A stretch of 34,431 bases of DNA. Origin: Colwellia sp. MB3u-45. GTDB taxonomy: Bacteria; Pseudomonadota; Gammaproteobacteria; Enterobacterales; Alteromonadaceae. Shown here in pieces: positions 9,126-18,900 of this stretch. Position numbers and translations under genes: made by a program. The notes below the pieces were generated by a model that was given only the letters and a program-made list of their open reading frames with translations, did no database searches and was not told the origin of the DNA. Location: positions 1-34,431 of the forward strand of contig NZ_JACGVC010000048.1 in assembly GCF_014077005.1 (NCBI RefSeq), written 5' to 3'. How positions within the stretch are numbered: position 1 is the first letter of the stretch; each line of letters opens with the position of its first letter.

Positions 9126-9689
9126 GTGTCAAAATATAATGGATTTACGATTATCGAAACTATGGTTGGGTTAGCTATAATGCTAAGTTTGCTTTCCATT
9201 GGTGTTCCTAACCTAAATAACTTCATTGTTTACACCCGCGTAGACAATGAAATATCTACCCTGCATCGTCTGATTTTAATTACTCGAAATAGCGCCTTAA
9301 GCAATAACACTGGCGTAACTTTATGCCCGTTAAATAGCCAAGGAAGATGTAAAAACTTATGGCACCAAGAGCTGAGTGTATTTACTGACATTAACAATAA
9401 TAAAGTATATGAGCCGGCACTGGATGAACAACTGATCGCTCAAAAAGGCGCAATAAAAGCTGGAGATAAACTACAATATGGCAAAACACGTATTGGCTTA
9501 ACCTATGCTCCAACAGGGCATTTATTAGGCTGGGGACAGAACGCTACATTTAGTTATTGCCCTAAGTACCATAATGATAAAAACCGAGGTATTGTTGTAA
9601 GAAATTCAGGTAGAGCCTATGTTAGCGCAGCCAATAAAACTAACGGCAAGAATGTCAGGCGCACAGGAGTTAAAATAAAATGTTTTTAA
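9126..9689 (+). CDS. FimT/GspH-type minor prepilin, copy 1
   Basis: A type IV minor pilin precursor. The short leader MSKYNG is followed by FTIIETMVGLAIM: Gly for prepilin peptidase cleavage, Phe +1, Glu +5 and a hydrophobic helix. The rest is a GspH/FimT beta domain with paired Cys (TLCPLN and GRCKNLW; FSYCPK and the C-terminal KIKCF). I chose GTG 9126 because AAGGA (9112-9116) is at the right distance; the ATG at 9117 directly abuts that site. It is a paralogue of the next plus-strand gene (shared NSALSNN/NSAINSG, TLCPLN, ELSVF, TYAPTGHL/IFAPTGRL, FSYCPK) and lies opposite the pilV-tapY2 operon. Confidence 0.85.
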   Translation: MSKYNGFTIIETMVGLAIMLSLLSIGVPNLNNFIVYTRVDNEISTLHRLILITRNSALSNNTGVTLCPLNSQGRCKNLWHQELSVFTDINNNKVYEPALDEQLIAQKGAIKAGDKLQYGKTRIGLTYAPTGHLLGWGQNATFSYCPKYHNDKNRGIVVRNSGRAYVSAANKTNGKNVRRTGVKIKCF

Positions 9690-10018
9690 TTAACTGTTTT
9701 TTTGTCTACTTTTTTTAATGTTGATTATTATATTATGATGGGTGTAATATGCATTATTTTAATACCCGCTCAGTGGTATTTAATCCTTGTGTATACCTTA
9801 TCAAGTTAACAATAGACGGAATTTACGACATAGCGATTAGCTGCTCTCAAGCTAAAATAATAGAACAGTAAAACACTCGCTTTATCAAGTAGGTGAGAAA
9901 AGTGAATATCCCTGCTATCAAGGCTATGATTAGCGCCGATGATTTAAACAAACTTTCCTAGCTGAGCTTAAGCAACAATGTTATAAGTAAAACATTAATC
10001 TTCACTAAAGTTGTCCTT
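9690..10018. other. Gap between the two FimT/GspH genes
   Basis: These 329 A/T-rich bases contain no convincing gene. A 19-codon frame, GTG 9902 to TAG 9961, has an AGGTGAG stretch just upstream but no recognisable product; it may be chance or a remnant. No clear terminator follows copy 1. Confidence 0.4.
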
Positions 10019-10612
10019 GTGTCTAAGTTACCTATTAAAAAATCTCAACATAAAAAATTAATCAAAGGCTTTACTATTGTTGAGTTACTTATTGGCATTG
10101 CTATTATTGGAATATTAACAGCCATTGCTGGCCCCAGTTTAGGTCAGTTTATAGTAAAATTAAGAGTTGATAGTGAAATAAGTGAAATTCATCGCTTGGT
10201 ATTAACAGCAAGAAACAGTGCTATCAATAGTGGTAAAAATGTCACCCTTTGCCCGTTAAACGGCACAACTTGCAGCGACAACTGGCAAAATGAATTAAGT
10301 GTCTTTATCAATAGTGCAAGTACCTTAGTCAACAATAAGACTTATGACAGCGTAAATGAAGAGTTGGTTAAAGTTAAAGGGAAAATTGCTAGCGGTGACA
10401 CGTTAACATTCAGTCAAGGTCTTATTATTTTTGCGCCAACGGGCCGGTTAGTCTCTGGGGGTAATAGCAACTTTAGTTATTGCCCTAAAAGTAATAGTAA
10501 TTTATCGCGTGGTGTAGAAATATCTCTGTCAGGTCGGGTATATACGACTGCTGATGCCGACAATGACGGTAAAGATGAAAATAGAAAGGGTATTGAAGTT
10601 TCTTGTAGTTAA
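10019..10612 (+). CDS. FimT/GspH-type minor prepilin, copy 2
   Basis: A second type IV minor pilin precursor of 197 residues. The leader is basic (MSKLPIKKSQHKKLIKG), then FTIVELLIGIAIIG with the conserved Glu +5. The GspH/FimT domain follows with Cys in TLCPLNGTTCSDNW, SYCPK and the C-terminal EVSCS. The start is GTG. In the Pseudomonas pil cluster two such proteins, FimT and FimU, occur together; this pair could be their counterparts, but I cannot say which is which. The end of the gene faces tapY2. Confidence 0.85.
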   Translation: MSKLPIKKSQHKKLIKGFTIVELLIGIAIIGILTAIAGPSLGQFIVKLRVDSEISEIHRLVLTARNSAINSGKNVTLCPLNGTTCSDNWQNELSVFINSASTLVNNKTYDSVNEELVKVKGKIASGDTLTFSQGLIIFAPTGRLVSGGNSNFSYCPKSNSNLSRGVEISLSGRVYTTADADNDGKDENRKGIEVSCS

Positions 10613-10616
10613 TATA

Positions 10617-10636
10617 TGCCCAACAACTACTGGGCA
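10617..10636. terminator. Hairpin between convergent fimT-like copy 2 and tapY2
   Basis: A 6-bp GC-rich stem TGCCCA/TGGGCA (10617-10622 and 10631-10636) with an 8-base loop lies between two converging genes. It has no proper T-run on either side, so it may be a weak or factor-assisted terminator. Confidence 0.35.
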
Positions 10637-10698
10637 CAGTTATAAAATAAAATCACTTTCACTTTTCACTGAGCAATATTATTTAGGCGAACAGACTA

Positions 10699-11022
10699 TT
10701 AACGAGGTTGTGCGTCAAATAGCTGATTCGCTTTGACAGAGTTAAACTTAGCCTTTAACAACACACACTCAAATGCCCGATACACTTGCTGCCTCTCTTT
10801 AGAAAAAGGTGTTGGAACTTTGCGATTAGCTAGGGTATCAATAAGTTTATTGACCTGACTTTCTTTCACGCTAGCAAAGTAAATCAACTGCTTACCACCA
10901 ACCAATTCGATATGGCATTTAACGTCAACCTTGTACTTTTTTACCACTATATTAGCTGCAGCCACATTGAAAATTACATGAGTCAATAGTAGTAAAGTAA
11001 CCACAAATATTATATTTTTCAT
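10699..11022 (-). CDS. tapY2: TapY2-like small exported protein of the type IV pilus cluster
   Basis: A 107-residue protein with a signal peptide (MKNIIFVVTLLLLTHVIFNVAAA) and a short mature domain with two Cys (VKCHIEL and AFECVLLK), ending in a basic, Gln-rich tail. Size, the two Cys, the YRAFECV-like pattern and its place after pilE fit the TapY2 family found behind pilY1/pilE clusters in Alteromonadales and Aeromonas; the role is unknown, presumably in pilus assembly. The frame is open further upstream, but the ATG at 11022 is right for the signal peptide and leaves one base between it and the pilE stop. The family name is from memory. Confidence 0.65.
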   Translation of the reverse strand: MKNIIFVVTLLLLTHVIFNVAAANIVVKKYKVDVKCHIELVGGKQLIYFASVKESQVNKLIDTLANRKVPTPFSKERQQVYRAFECVLLKAKFNSVKANQLFDAQPR

Positions 11023-11023
11023 T

Positions 11024-11431
11024 TTATTGCTCCCAACAGACATCGGCCGGTAATTTTTGTCCGGTGTTGCTAACAGATAACACCTGACAGTTACTGTCAT
11101 TTGATTTTTGCGGTTCAAGTGCTTTTGCCGTTAACACAAAACCTCCGTTTGCCAGAGTTGCATCAATACTATAGTAAGAATTTTCAGTAATAAAGGGGTC
11201 ATTACCTAGGCCTAACGCTGTCATATCAGCGGTGTACGCTCTTGTATCAACATAAAATTGCTCTTGCATATTTGCTATTCTTAATAATTCTCGCTGAGCT
11301 TCTGTGCGGTTTGAGCGCGCAACAAAGTCAGTATATGACGGAATCGCTATAGCCGCTAGAATCGAAACGATAGCAACTGCGATTAACAACTCGATTAATG
11401 TAAAGCCATTAAGTGCTTTAATTTTTGACAT
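11024..11431 (-). CDS. pilE: Type IV minor pilin PilE
   Basis: A 135-residue prepilin: leader MSKIKALNG, cleavage before [27 protein letters not shown], with Glu +5. The globular part has [20 protein letters not shown], typical of the PilE minor pilin family, and a C-terminal Cys pair (SNCQVL to ADVCWEQ) forming the D-loop. The TAA of pilY1 and the ATG of pilE overlap by one base, with an AGGGG site inside the pilY1 end. In Pseudomonas PilE is part of the minor-pilin tip complex, and the same role is likely here. Confidence 0.9.
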   Translation of the reverse strand: MSKIKALNGFTLIELLIAVAIVSILAAIAIPSYTDFVARSNRTEAQRELLRIANMQEQFYVDTRAYTADMTALGLGNDPFITENSYYSIDATLANGGFVLTAKALEPQKSNDSNCQVLSVSNTGQKLPADVCWEQ

Positions 11432-14400
11432 TATGCCCCTTCCTTAATGTACAAATAAGTTCGCATGGTCTGCAGTTTAAAGGGTGTAATGACTACCTCT
11501 CTGCCAACAATGATATTGCCAATAGTGTCGCCGTTAGCGTCAGGTACTACAATTAACGTTGGCGCACCTAAAAACTGCTCACTTATTTTGATACTTCTGA
11601 CGGCGTCGTCGGGTGGCACATCATCCGGTGGCACATCATCATTTATCTTCCAATTATAAACCGCAGTACCTAATGCAAGGTCGACTGCATATAATAATCC
11701 GGTACCATTAGGTTGTTCACAGTAGACAAGGTTAGGATCTAAATTAGGTGGAATAAAAGTCGTAAAATAAACTACACCGTTGATAACAATAGCTTCAGCC
11801 GTACTTTTTTCACCCGTGTCTTCAAGGTTTAGGTTTATAAACCAACCCGATTTCTTGCTAACATCTCTTGCTAATTCATTGCGCTTTGCAAGTGTTAGCG
11901 TTTGATCAAAAGGATTATCGGTATAATTATATAAATCACTTTTCAACTGTGCCACAGGTTTTTTTGGCTCGACTATATTATAAAAAGACTTAGTTTTAAT
12001 ATGTTGATCTTTAATCATAAAGAATCTGTCATTAGTATCTGTACCTAATGGGTTTGATCTGTCACCACTACCAATAAGTACCGCGTCATAAGGTTTTTCT
12101 TGATGATGAAAAATAGCTGTTTCACCATCAAGATCTGTGACTTTTGTTTCAATTGTTTCACTGATAAAGGTACGAACGATAGATGGTTCATTAAAAAAGC
12201 GTAAATCATCAGTGGTGTTGGTTACTCCACCTAGCTCTGCTAACTTAAAGACCGACCATGGATCCTCACTGTCAGCGGGATTAGCGCTAGGCATATCAAC
12301 ACGCCAAACATTGCCTCCCGTGTCACCTGTGTATAATCGATCAGTTAAACCATCGCCATCACTGTCTAATATGGCAATACTTGATGGAATACTGTCTATT
12401 CCAGGGAATACCGTATCACCACCAGCAGGAGCCATACTCCATTTTAATACGCCGGTTTTAGCATCGATCATATAAACAGCGTTGCCCTTAGCATAAGTAA
12501 TTACTGTCGTATTTGAATCGTTTACCACATCATAACCACCACCGAAAAACAATACGGGTGCCGCAACCGCACTATTACCAGAGCCTGAAATATTTAGCTT
12601 AGAATAACCCAGTTTTGGCTGAGACCATGATTGCCCTAACCGGCCAAATCCTGTGGTAGAGGCATCAATATGCCAAAGTTTACTTGGGGAACTTGGGGTA
12701 CTAATATCTAGTGCGTAATATGAAGTTCCTCCACGTCGTAAGCCAAAGAATACCCACACTTTATCGGTACCATTTATAACACCGTCACCATTATTATCCT
12801 CTACGTATGACGTTATGTTGCCATCGACACCATAAACTTTCTCTGCTGTTGAATAGTTTTCTCTTAATGGCTTAATATTTTTAAAAAACTCTTTTGGCAT
12901 AAAGGCCCAGCTTTCATCTACGCTATCACCTTTATCCTCAAACATATGAAGTGCACCGGCATTAGTGCCGATAAGAATTCGAATGCTATCGCCATAATTA
13001 ACCACTAACGGCTTAGAGTGTAATGGATCACCAAAAACATCTGGTCGCATGATGGGTATAGAGCCATCAGGTAATTCAATATTATCGACATTCTCTCCCT
13101 TGGCCCAACGTAAATAAGTGCCAACCTCATTCTCATTTACATCTAGTGCCGTTGCCAGTTCAGCGCTGCCACCAAATGATGTTTCAGCTGAAGTCTGTGT
13201 TAACAAAGCTAAAGCGTCACTGCTACCAATATCACTATAAATTATCCGGTTGGTTTTATTACGTAACATTTCAGCTACGCCACCTTTTGTTACAGCAGCA
13301 CCATCTTTAGCGTTATCTGCTGACCAAAAGCTTGTAACGTCTTCAGAAAATTGACCGCTATTAAGATCCAGTGCTGAATTGCCATGTTTACCTATTTGAT
13401 TGCTACTAACTACTTTATATTTTTTAAGGTTACCTTGCCAACGTGGTCCATTTTCAGGCTGAAACATCGCATAATAAACAGAGTTTAAGGTCTCTGTACG
13501 GTCGAAATTGTTGGCAGCAACAGATGCTGAGGTTAAGCTGTCATTACTAGGTTCTAAATCTTCTAAAGCACCAACTAAAGCAGCGGTTAATTGAGCACTA
13601 TCTGTTGCATAAAAATATTTCCCACCGCCAAGCGCTGCTGTTTCCTTGAGTAAAGGTTCGGCATTAGCAGAACCTTCACTAAAACCAATAGTGTAAATAT
13701 CAGCTGTTTGCTTACCGGTTAACTCGGTATTAAGGTCACGACTACTCATCCACTCAGCTAAGCCTGCTAAATAATTGTTCTGCTGGTAGCCTGCCGAATT
13801 TTCGTAACTGTATTTACTACCTGAGAAGTTAATGGTTTCACCATCTTCTACCGTAGATAAACTTTCAATACTACTATCAGCATGATGATCATATTGTGGT
13901 TCACCATCAGTGATCAAAATAACATAGACTTTGTCGCTACAACCTGAAAAGGGTGAAACGTATTTACCCGATGATTCAATTGAGGTATCTCTTGGGGGGT
14001 TATTTTTTTTGTATCCCTGAGAGTCTACATCGATATCATCCTTTCCATACTTAACACTATCACCAGAAAAGTAGCGAGAGGCTTCATATAAAGTTTCACA
14101 TAATGGCGTGCTACCCTGAGCGGAAACTTGATTATTAACCAGATTTAATATTGTAGTTTCATTAGTTTCAGTCATTTCCCTGATACCAGCAACAATGCGG
14201 CCGCCATTGCCACTAGATGATCTATCGCCAAAATTATAATTAAAAACTTGCAGACCAAAATCGATCGACGGTGCAGAAGTAATAACATCATTAATACTTT
14301 CTTTAGCCATCTCCATTCGGGTTCGCTGTTCTTCTTGAGTATTATCACCGTAATACCAGCGTAAGTAATTTTCAGTATACAGCGTAACTACTTTACCGCT

Positions 14401-14985
14401 CCAATCGACATCTGAGCTGTCTATGTCATCGGTAAAGTAGACAGGATTATTCTTACTACCTAAATAATTAACCGGAAAGCCTGACTCAAAATCAGTGGCA
14501 TTACCTGTATTACTATTTAAAACATCATCTTCACAATCTACTACACTGATATTACGACCACTTTCGCTTGAAAGATTTTTCCATTCTTTGGTTTTATTTT
14601 TATACCGTCGAATATGCGCGGTATAAAAACCTTTATTCGCTAATGATGATTTAGCACTGCTACAACCATTTAAAGATGCTAAAAAGCGTCGCTTATCTGG
14701 CTCTGAGGAATTATCTGGCTTAGGGATCTCATCACCTTTGTTATAATATAAATGTTCGCTTGAGAATTTTGTTGTATTAGCGATTGCAGGGTAGTTCTCG
14801 GCTGAATTATATCTAATTTTAACGGTTTCTTCTGTATTCATGCTACCAGAATCATCAAGGATAATAAGCACTTGTATTTTTGATGCAGCGACTTTAACCG
14901 TTTCGTTAACGTACAACTCAATATCTTCACTATATGATAGAGTTGATGTTAATACTAATAGGCTTATGGCAAAAAATCTTTTCAC
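11431..14985 (-). CDS. pilY1: PilY1-type pilus tip adhesin / assembly protein
   Basis: A 1184-residue secreted protein that sits on the minor-pilin tip complex and acts in pilus extension, surface sensing and adhesion. After a signal peptide (about 1-19) comes a von Willebrand A-like domain with a MIDAS-type DDSGS at 44-48 and [11 protein letters not shown] further on. The C-terminal half is the PilY1 beta-propeller with two EF-hand-like calcium loops: DNNGDG at about 730 and DSDGDGLTD at 874-882, the latter matching the known PilY1 site. I moved the start from ATG 15027 to GTG 14985, because AGGAG (14994-14998) sits 8 bases before it and the signal peptide begins there. A duplicated VPPDD lies near the C-terminus. 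Confidence 0.92.
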   Translation of the reverse strand: MKRFFAISLLVLTSTLSYSEDIELYVNETVKVAASKIQVLIILDDSGSMNTEETVKIRYNSAENYPAIANTTKFSSEHLYYNKGDEIPKPDNSSEPDKRRFLASLNGCSSAKSSLANKGFYTAHIRRYKNKTKEWKNLSSESGRNISVVDCEDDVLNSNTGNATDFESGFPVNYLGSKNNPVYFTDDIDSSDVDWSGKVVTLYTENYLRWYYGDNTQEEQRTRMEMAKESINDVITSAPSIDFGLQVFNYNFGDRSSSGNGGRIVAGIREMTETNETTILNLVNNQVSAQGSTPLCETLYEASRYFSGDSVKYGKDDIDVDSQGYKKNNPPRDTSIESSGKYVSPFSGCSDKVYVILITDGEPQYDHHADSSIESLSTVEDGETINFSGSKYSYENSAGYQQNNYLAGLAEWMSSRDLNTELTGKQTADIYTIGFSEGSANAEPLLKETAALGGGKYFYATDSAQLTAALVGALEDLEPSNDSLTSASVAANNFDRTETLNSVYYAMFQPENGPRWQGNLKKYKVVSSNQIGKHGNSALDLNSGQFSEDVTSFWSADNAKDGAAVTKGGVAEMLRNKTNRIIYSDIGSSDALALLTQTSAETSFGGSAELATALDVNENEVGTYLRWAKGENVDNIELPDGSIPIMRPDVFGDPLHSKPLVVNYGDSIRILIGTNAGALHMFEDKGDSVDESWAFMPKEFFKNIKPLRENYSTAEKVYGVDGNITSYVEDNNGDGVINGTDKVWVFFGLRRGGTSYYALDISTPSSPSKLWHIDASTTGFGRLGQSWSQPKLGYSKLNISGSGNSAVAAPVLFFGGGYDVVNDSNTTVITYAKGNAVYMIDAKTGVLKWSMAPAGGDTVFPGIDSIPSSIAILDSDGDGLTDRLYTGDTGGNVWRVDMPSANPADSEDPWSVFKLAELGGVTNTTDDLRFFNEPSIVRTFISETIETKVTDLDGETAIFHHQEKPYDAVLIGSGDRSNPLGTDTNDRFFMIKDQHIKTKSFYNIVEPKKPVAQLKSDLYNYTDNPFDQTLTLAKRNELARDVSKKSGWFINLNLEDTGEKSTAEAIVINGVVYFTTFIPPNLDPNLVYCEQPNGTGLLYAVDLALGTAVYNWKINDDVPPDDVPPDDAVRSIKISEQFLGAPTLIVVPDANGDTIGNIIVGREVVITPFKLQTMRTYLYIKEGA
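11612..11641 (-). repeat. 15-bp tandem duplication in pilY1
   Basis: GGTGGCACATCATC(C/A) occurs twice in a row (11612-11626 and 11627-11641), encoding Asp-Asp-Val-Pro-Pro repeats in a loop near the PilY1 C-terminus. It is in frame. Confidence 0.85.
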
Positions 14986-15023
14986 GTTATTAACTCCTGT
15001 ATTTAGCTTAAACACCGATAAAT

Positions 15024-15572
15024 TCATCGTAAAAGTTGCTGAACAACCCCAGTATTTACTTCAACTTCATTGGTGTTTTTTCGGCCATATTTTCGCACTA
15101 CTTGCACGCGTAAGACATTGCAAGTAAATATTTGCACTGAAGAGGCAGATTTGGAGTGGGAACAATCAGGTTCTAGCTCAAGATCATTGTTGGCAACATT
15201 AAGACTTGCGGTGGTATCACTATCGGTATTGGTAATATTTAAACTATCTGTAACATTACCAAAATCCTCATCTTGAAATCGCACGATAGCAGCAGCAAAT
15301 TTATTATTTCCTGAGTCAGCATTAATTTGCCTGAACATCACCTCATCGCTAGCACTTATCGCTTCTTGTGTGGCAACCACTTTTTCTTCACTAGCACCTG
15401 ACATTTTCATATCTGATGTGGAATTTTGCATCAAGGCACCAGCAACAGCGGTTAAGGCAACAAGAAATACCAAAGCCACAATCAATACCACACCTTTTTG
15501 GCGATTAAATAATTGTCTATTGGCTATCAAATTGTCAGCATAATTTTTTTGCTTTACTTTTTGTTTTACCAT
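15024..15572 (-). CDS. pilX: Type IV minor pilin PilX
   Basis: A 182-residue prepilin with a long basic leader, then QKG before VVLIVALVFLVALTAVAGALMQNSTSDMKMSG, the PilX N-terminal pattern. Position +5 is Val rather than Glu, as is usual for PilX-type proteins at the tip. Two Cys near the end (EPDCSHS, IFTCNVL) may pair. The start overlaps the end of pilW by 7 bases and has a GGGAG site (within pilW). pilY1 follows after 38 bases. Confidence 0.88.
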   Translation of the reverse strand: MVKQKVKQKNYADNLIANRQLFNRQKGVVLIVALVFLVALTAVAGALMQNSTSDMKMSGASEEKVVATQEAISASDEVMFRQINADSGNNKFAAAIVRFQDEDFGNVTDSLNITNTDSDTTASLNVANNDLELEPDCSHSKSASSVQIFTCNVLRVQVVRKYGRKNTNEVEVNTGVVQQLLR

Positions 15573-16525
15573 GAGTCGACTCCCGCATTGTATAAAGTTA
15601 CCGTAGAGTTAAATAATAATCGACGATAATTGTCATTAAACGTAACAGGAAAATCACCTAAATTATAAGTATTAGTATTAGTATATTTGTTATCAGGAAG
15701 AATGCTACGCGCTAGTACATAAATACGTATGGCTAAAATTCTATTATTATTGCCGTTATCCCATTGGGTAGAGGTCATATTATCTGCTGATAGAAAAGCA
15801 TCAACAATGCCATACCCAGCACTACCTGGAGCGTCAGTGTCAATACCATACATAAAGCGGATCATTTCAATGCCATCAATGATAGCGTCGAAAGCCATAT
15901 TGGTTGTTAAGCGCCTTTGCATTAAACTGGGCACAGTATTATTGCCTTGGGCTTCTTCCCTAATATAATAAATATGATGCTGGTACTCCCAAACTTGGCT
16001 ATTTGAGACCGTTGGTATATTGGTACCAGTAAATATTTCTGCTTCACTTATGTTTGAAATAATATAGTAATTATTGCTGGTGCTTGCTGTTAGAGGTTGA
16101 GAAATAGCGCGTTTTATTTGGATAATATCAGACGTTATTTTTGCATCATCAATACAGCCCATTAGGGAACTATTGGTTACTGTTTTACCCCAAAGCGTTC
16201 TAAAATGCCCAACAGCATTTGGAAAAGTGCCATTATTTAAACCTTCGCCAACACATTCGTTACCTGGGGCGTCATCTGGTGATGCAGTTAACATTGATCG
16301 GTCTAACGTGCCACTGTAATCACCCCAAAAGTTTTGTCTGAGCAAATCATCACTAAGAACACTTAAAGCAAAACGGCCATTCTCTTGTAACTCTCCATAA
16401 GTTGCTGTTTCTTTTGTGGTAGTTTTCATGCCAACAAAAACGCTGAGGATGCCGGCAAAAAGTGCTAAACCGACGGCCAAGGAGATAAATATTTCTATTA
16501 AGGTATAACCACGTTGACTATTCAT
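15566..16525 (-). CDS. pilW: Type IV minor pilin PilW
   Basis: A 319-residue prepilin. The leader MNSQRG is short, with cleavage before YTLIEIFISLAVGLALFAGILSVF and Glu +5. The following ENGRFALSVLSDDLLRQNFWGDY is typical of PilW, and the length suits this large minor pilin. It begins one base after the pilV stop with no real Shine-Dalgarno sequence, so translation is probably coupled. It is expected to join PilV, PilX and PilE in the tip complex. Confidence 0.9.
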   Translation of the reverse strand: MNSQRGYTLIEIFISLAVGLALFAGILSVFVGMKTTTKETATYGELQENGRFALSVLSDDLLRQNFWGDYSGTLDRSMLTASPDDAPGNECVGEGLNNGTFPNAVGHFRTLWGKTVTNSSLMGCIDDAKITSDIIQIKRAISQPLTASTSNNYYIISNISEAEIFTGTNIPTVSNSQVWEYQHHIYYIREEAQGNNTVPSLMQRRLTTNMAFDAIIDGIEMIRFMYGIDTDAPGSAGYGIVDAFLSADNMTSTQWDNGNNNRILAIRIYVLARSILPDNKYTNTNTYNLGDFPVTFNDNYRRLLFNSTVTLYNAGVDSW

Positions 16526-16526
16526 A

Positions 16527-17090
16527 TTAATTTATAAATGCCTTAACAATAACTTGCCGTCTTTTATTACCAGCTGTACCGCAATTGTCTTTTGCCGCGT
16601 CAGCTATTTCGGTGCGCCCTTCCCAGCTCACCACTACAGTTACTGCATTCAATGCCTGACTTATACATCCCCTAACACCGGTTAAGCCCGCTTGATTATT
16701 ACCGTCATTAACAACATCAGCTCCCATAAGGGACATTTCCCATTCATATTGATCATTAATAACCATTTCTGCCGGTGTACAGAGGCTATCAAGCTTATAA
16801 CAACGATTGGCCGGTAATGAATTAAGTGTTTCGCCGTAATCGGTAGCCGCATACTCGGCTAATGTAGTGGTATTATTACTCCGCATACGCTCGACTATGT
16901 CTTGCGCTAACGCAGATGCAACAGAGCGTTGCATCGCATCGAAGCTACCTTTTTTAGCCGAAGCTTGCATAGCTACTGCACCTAAAATACCTGTCACTAA
17001 AATAAAAACGGCGACTAACACTTCAATAAATGTCAGGCCTTTATTTAAAGAAGGCTTTTGAAATGAGGAATAGGAAAATGAGTTACTCAA
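16527..17090 (-). CDS. pilV: Type IV minor pilin PilV
   Basis: A 187-residue prepilin with leader ending LNKG, then LTFIEVLVAVFILVTGILGAVAMQ with Glu +5. RSVASALAQDIVERMRSN and the paired Cys (NRCYKLDSLC) are typical of PilV. The start codon is TTG (17088-17090), preceded by GGGAGA at about 7-8 bases; no ATG or GTG is better placed. First gene of the pilV-W-X-Y1-E-tapY2 operon, which in Pseudomonas and here neighbours ispH. Confidence 0.9.
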   Translation of the reverse strand: MSNSFSYSSFQKPSLNKGLTFIEVLVAVFILVTGILGAVAMQASAKKGSFDAMQRSVASALAQDIVERMRSNNTTTLAEYAATDYGETLNSLPANRCYKLDSLCTPAEMVINDQYEWEMSLMGADVVNDGNNQAGLTGVRGCISQALNAVTVVVSWEGRTEIADAAKDNCGTAGNKRRQVIVKAFIN

Positions 17091-17479
17091 TATTTAATCT
17101 CCCTTTAAATAAGAATAAGCGAACAACAGATGTTGTTACTATAGCTGAAAAATTTAACCGATTGAAATAGATAATTTTATACGAAGAAATACGCAGGTAG
17201 AGATCGGGGGAATCACTACTAATTAGACCATCATATGTGTTAAAAATCACATTGGTGAACTGCATTAACTCATACCTTAAATTATTATTACGAGTATTTT
17301 TCCTTGTTTTTAAACACTACACTACTCGTAAATTAAAATTTAGTATCATAAATAATCATTGAAATTAAAAAAGTAACTAAAAAATCAGCTGACAGAGTAA
17401 GTGAAAAAGTAAGTGAAAAATTAAATGATAATTAATTTAAAACTATCTACACATTACCACTGTAAAATATATTCTAAGA
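17091..17479. promoter_or_regulatory. Leader/promoter region of the pilV operon with inverted and tandem repeats
   Basis: This 389-base A/T-rich gap lies between ispH and pilV. It has a perfect 9-bp inverted repeat, TTACGAGTA (17288-17296) and TACTCGTAA (17323-17331), spaced by 26 bases, and a 12-bp tandem repeat AGTAAGTGAAAA (17396-17407 and 17408-17419). A 60-codon minus-strand frame (17265 down to 17083) with an AAGG site runs into the pilV start. No promoter could be chosen with confidence. The inverted repeat could bind a regulator of pilus genes or form RNA structure. Confidence 0.45.
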
Positions 17480-18409
17480 CTAGCGTAATTCTATCGGTAC
17501 CGCAAATACAGTATTCTCCGCTCTGCCTGGGTATTCAATCACCTCTTTACCACCCAGAGATTTAAGCGCCTCTATAACTTGCTTAACCAAAATTGCAGGT
17601 GCTGAGGCTCCAGCTGTAACTCCCACTTTTTCAATACCCTCTAACCACGAAACATCAATGTCATCTGCTGTATCAATCAAATAGGATTTGGTGCCTATTT
17701 TCTCTGCTAACTCCCGCAGACGATTAGAATTAGAGCTATTTTTAGCACCAACCACCAGCATTAATTGCACGTGCTCTGCAATAGATCGCACCGCGTCTTG
17801 ACGATTTTGTGTCGCATAACAAATGTCATCTTTACGCGGCCCTTGAATCAAAGGAAACTTATTTCTTAGGGCATCGATAACATCACTGGTGTCATCAACT
17901 GATAATGTTGTTTGGCTGCAATAATAGAGTTTTTCTGGATTTTTTATTTCAAGTGTTGCCACATCTTCAGTAGATTCAACTAAATAAATACCACCTTGAG
18001 TGCTTTCATATTGCCCCATGGTGCCTTCTACCTCTGGGTGACCCGCATGTCCGATAAGAATACATTCAATATTTTTTCGACTCGTGCGTGATACTTCCAT
18101 GTGAACTTTAGTGACCAAAGGACAGGTGGCATCGAAGACTTTTAAGCCACGATTTTTCGCTTCGTTGCGCACAGCTTTTGACACACCATGAGCGCTAAAT
18201 ATTACCGTACTGTCGTCAGGCACTTCGTTGAGCTCATCAACAAATACCGCGCCACGTTCTTTTAAGCCATTAACCACAAACTTGTTATGCACCACTTCAT
18301 GACGCACATAAATAGGCGCTTCAAATAAATCGAGCGCTCTATCAACGATACTGATCGCCCGGTCAACACCGGCACAAAAACCTCGAGGGTTAGCTAAAAT
18401 AATTTCCAT
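17480..18409 (-). CDS. ispH: 4-hydroxy-3-methylbut-2-enyl diphosphate reductase
   Basis: IspH is the last enzyme of the non-mevalonate (MEP) pathway, reducing HMBPP to IPP and DMAPP with an iron-sulfur cluster. The three cluster Cys are at 12 ([12 protein letters not shown]), 96 ([11 protein letters not shown]) and 197 ([10 protein letters not shown]), exactly the known spacing. HEVVHN and the active-site Glu region [10 protein letters not shown] are also present. The 309 residues are family length. It is the last gene of the murJ-ribF-ileS-lspA-fkpB-ispH block, 47 bases after fkpB. Confidence 0.97.
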   Translation of the reverse strand: MEIILANPRGFCAGVDRAISIVDRALDLFEAPIYVRHEVVHNKFVVNGLKERGAVFVDELNEVPDDSTVIFSAHGVSKAVRNEAKNRGLKVFDATCPLVTKVHMEVSRTSRKNIECILIGHAGHPEVEGTMGQYESTQGGIYLVESTEDVATLEIKNPEKLYYCSQTTLSVDDTSDVIDALRNKFPLIQGPRKDDICYATQNRQDAVRSIAEHVQLMLVVGAKNSSNSNRLRELAEKIGTKSYLIDTADDIDVSWLEGIEKVGVTAGASAPAILVKQVIEALKSLGGKEVIEYPGRAENTVFAVPIELR

Positions 18410-18456
18410 AACATTCTCATTATTGCTGAACTGATTAACTGATCAATTTAGGTAAT

Positions 18457-18888
18457 TTAGGTAACTTCAACAACGTCAATAACAAAAGTAACGTCTTGTC
18501 CGGCTAGCGGATGATTGAAATCGATAGTGACTGAACTGCCTGAGACATCTTTTATCATGCCAGGTAACTCGCCGCCTGGTTGACTAAAAGTAATAATATT
18601 ACCTACTTTTGCTGGAGCGTCTTCATTAAACTTACTGATATCCATGTAATGAATATTCTCAGGTAAAGGCTCACCAAATGCGTCAATAGCGGCTAAGGTA
18701 AACTCTTTACTCTCACCAGCTGACATGCCCGTAAGTTGCGCCTCGAACGCTGGTGAAATACTGGTATCACCCATAATTATTTTTGCTGGCTTTTTGTTAA
18801 CCTTAGTACTATCTGCTGCAGAGCCGTCAGATAGCTTCATAGTAATGTGTGCAATAATTTGTGAAGAAGCCGTTACTAAATTTGTCAT
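18457..18888 (-). CDS. fkpB: FKBP-type peptidyl-prolyl isomerase FkpB (SlpA)
   Basis: A cytosolic SlyD-like prolyl isomerase of 143 residues. The FKBP core is interrupted by an insert-in-flap (about 70-120), and the family motif VTIDFNHPLAGQDVTF closes the domain. The His/Cys-rich metal-binding tail of SlyD is absent, so it is FkpB rather than SlyD. It sits 12 bases after lspA and before ispH, the classic order in gammaproteobacteria. Confidence 0.93.
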   Translation of the reverse strand: MTNLVTASSQIIAHITMKLSDGSAADSTKVNKKPAKIIMGDTSISPAFEAQLTGMSAGESKEFTLAAIDAFGEPLPENIHYMDISKFNEDAPAKVGNIITFSQPGGELPGMIKDVSGSSVTIDFNHPLAGQDVTFVIDVVEVT

Positions 18889-18900
18889 ATAAATATCTCT

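Noticed and set aside
9902-9961. GTG-initiated 19-codon frame with an AGGTGAG site
   Set aside because: Too short and without any known feature to call a gene; recorded only under the gap entry.
10554-10736. Plus-strand ORF of 60 codons
   Set aside because: Overlaps the ends of both fimT-like copy 2 and tapY2, which have clear products.
12137-12475. Plus-strand ORF of 112 codons
   Set aside because: Antisense to the pilY1 propeller region, with no recognisable features.
14986-15027. Upstream ATG start for pilY1
   Set aside because: GTG 14985 has AGGAG at 8 bases and starts a proper signal peptide; the upstream extension would put 14 extra residues before it and overlap pilX.
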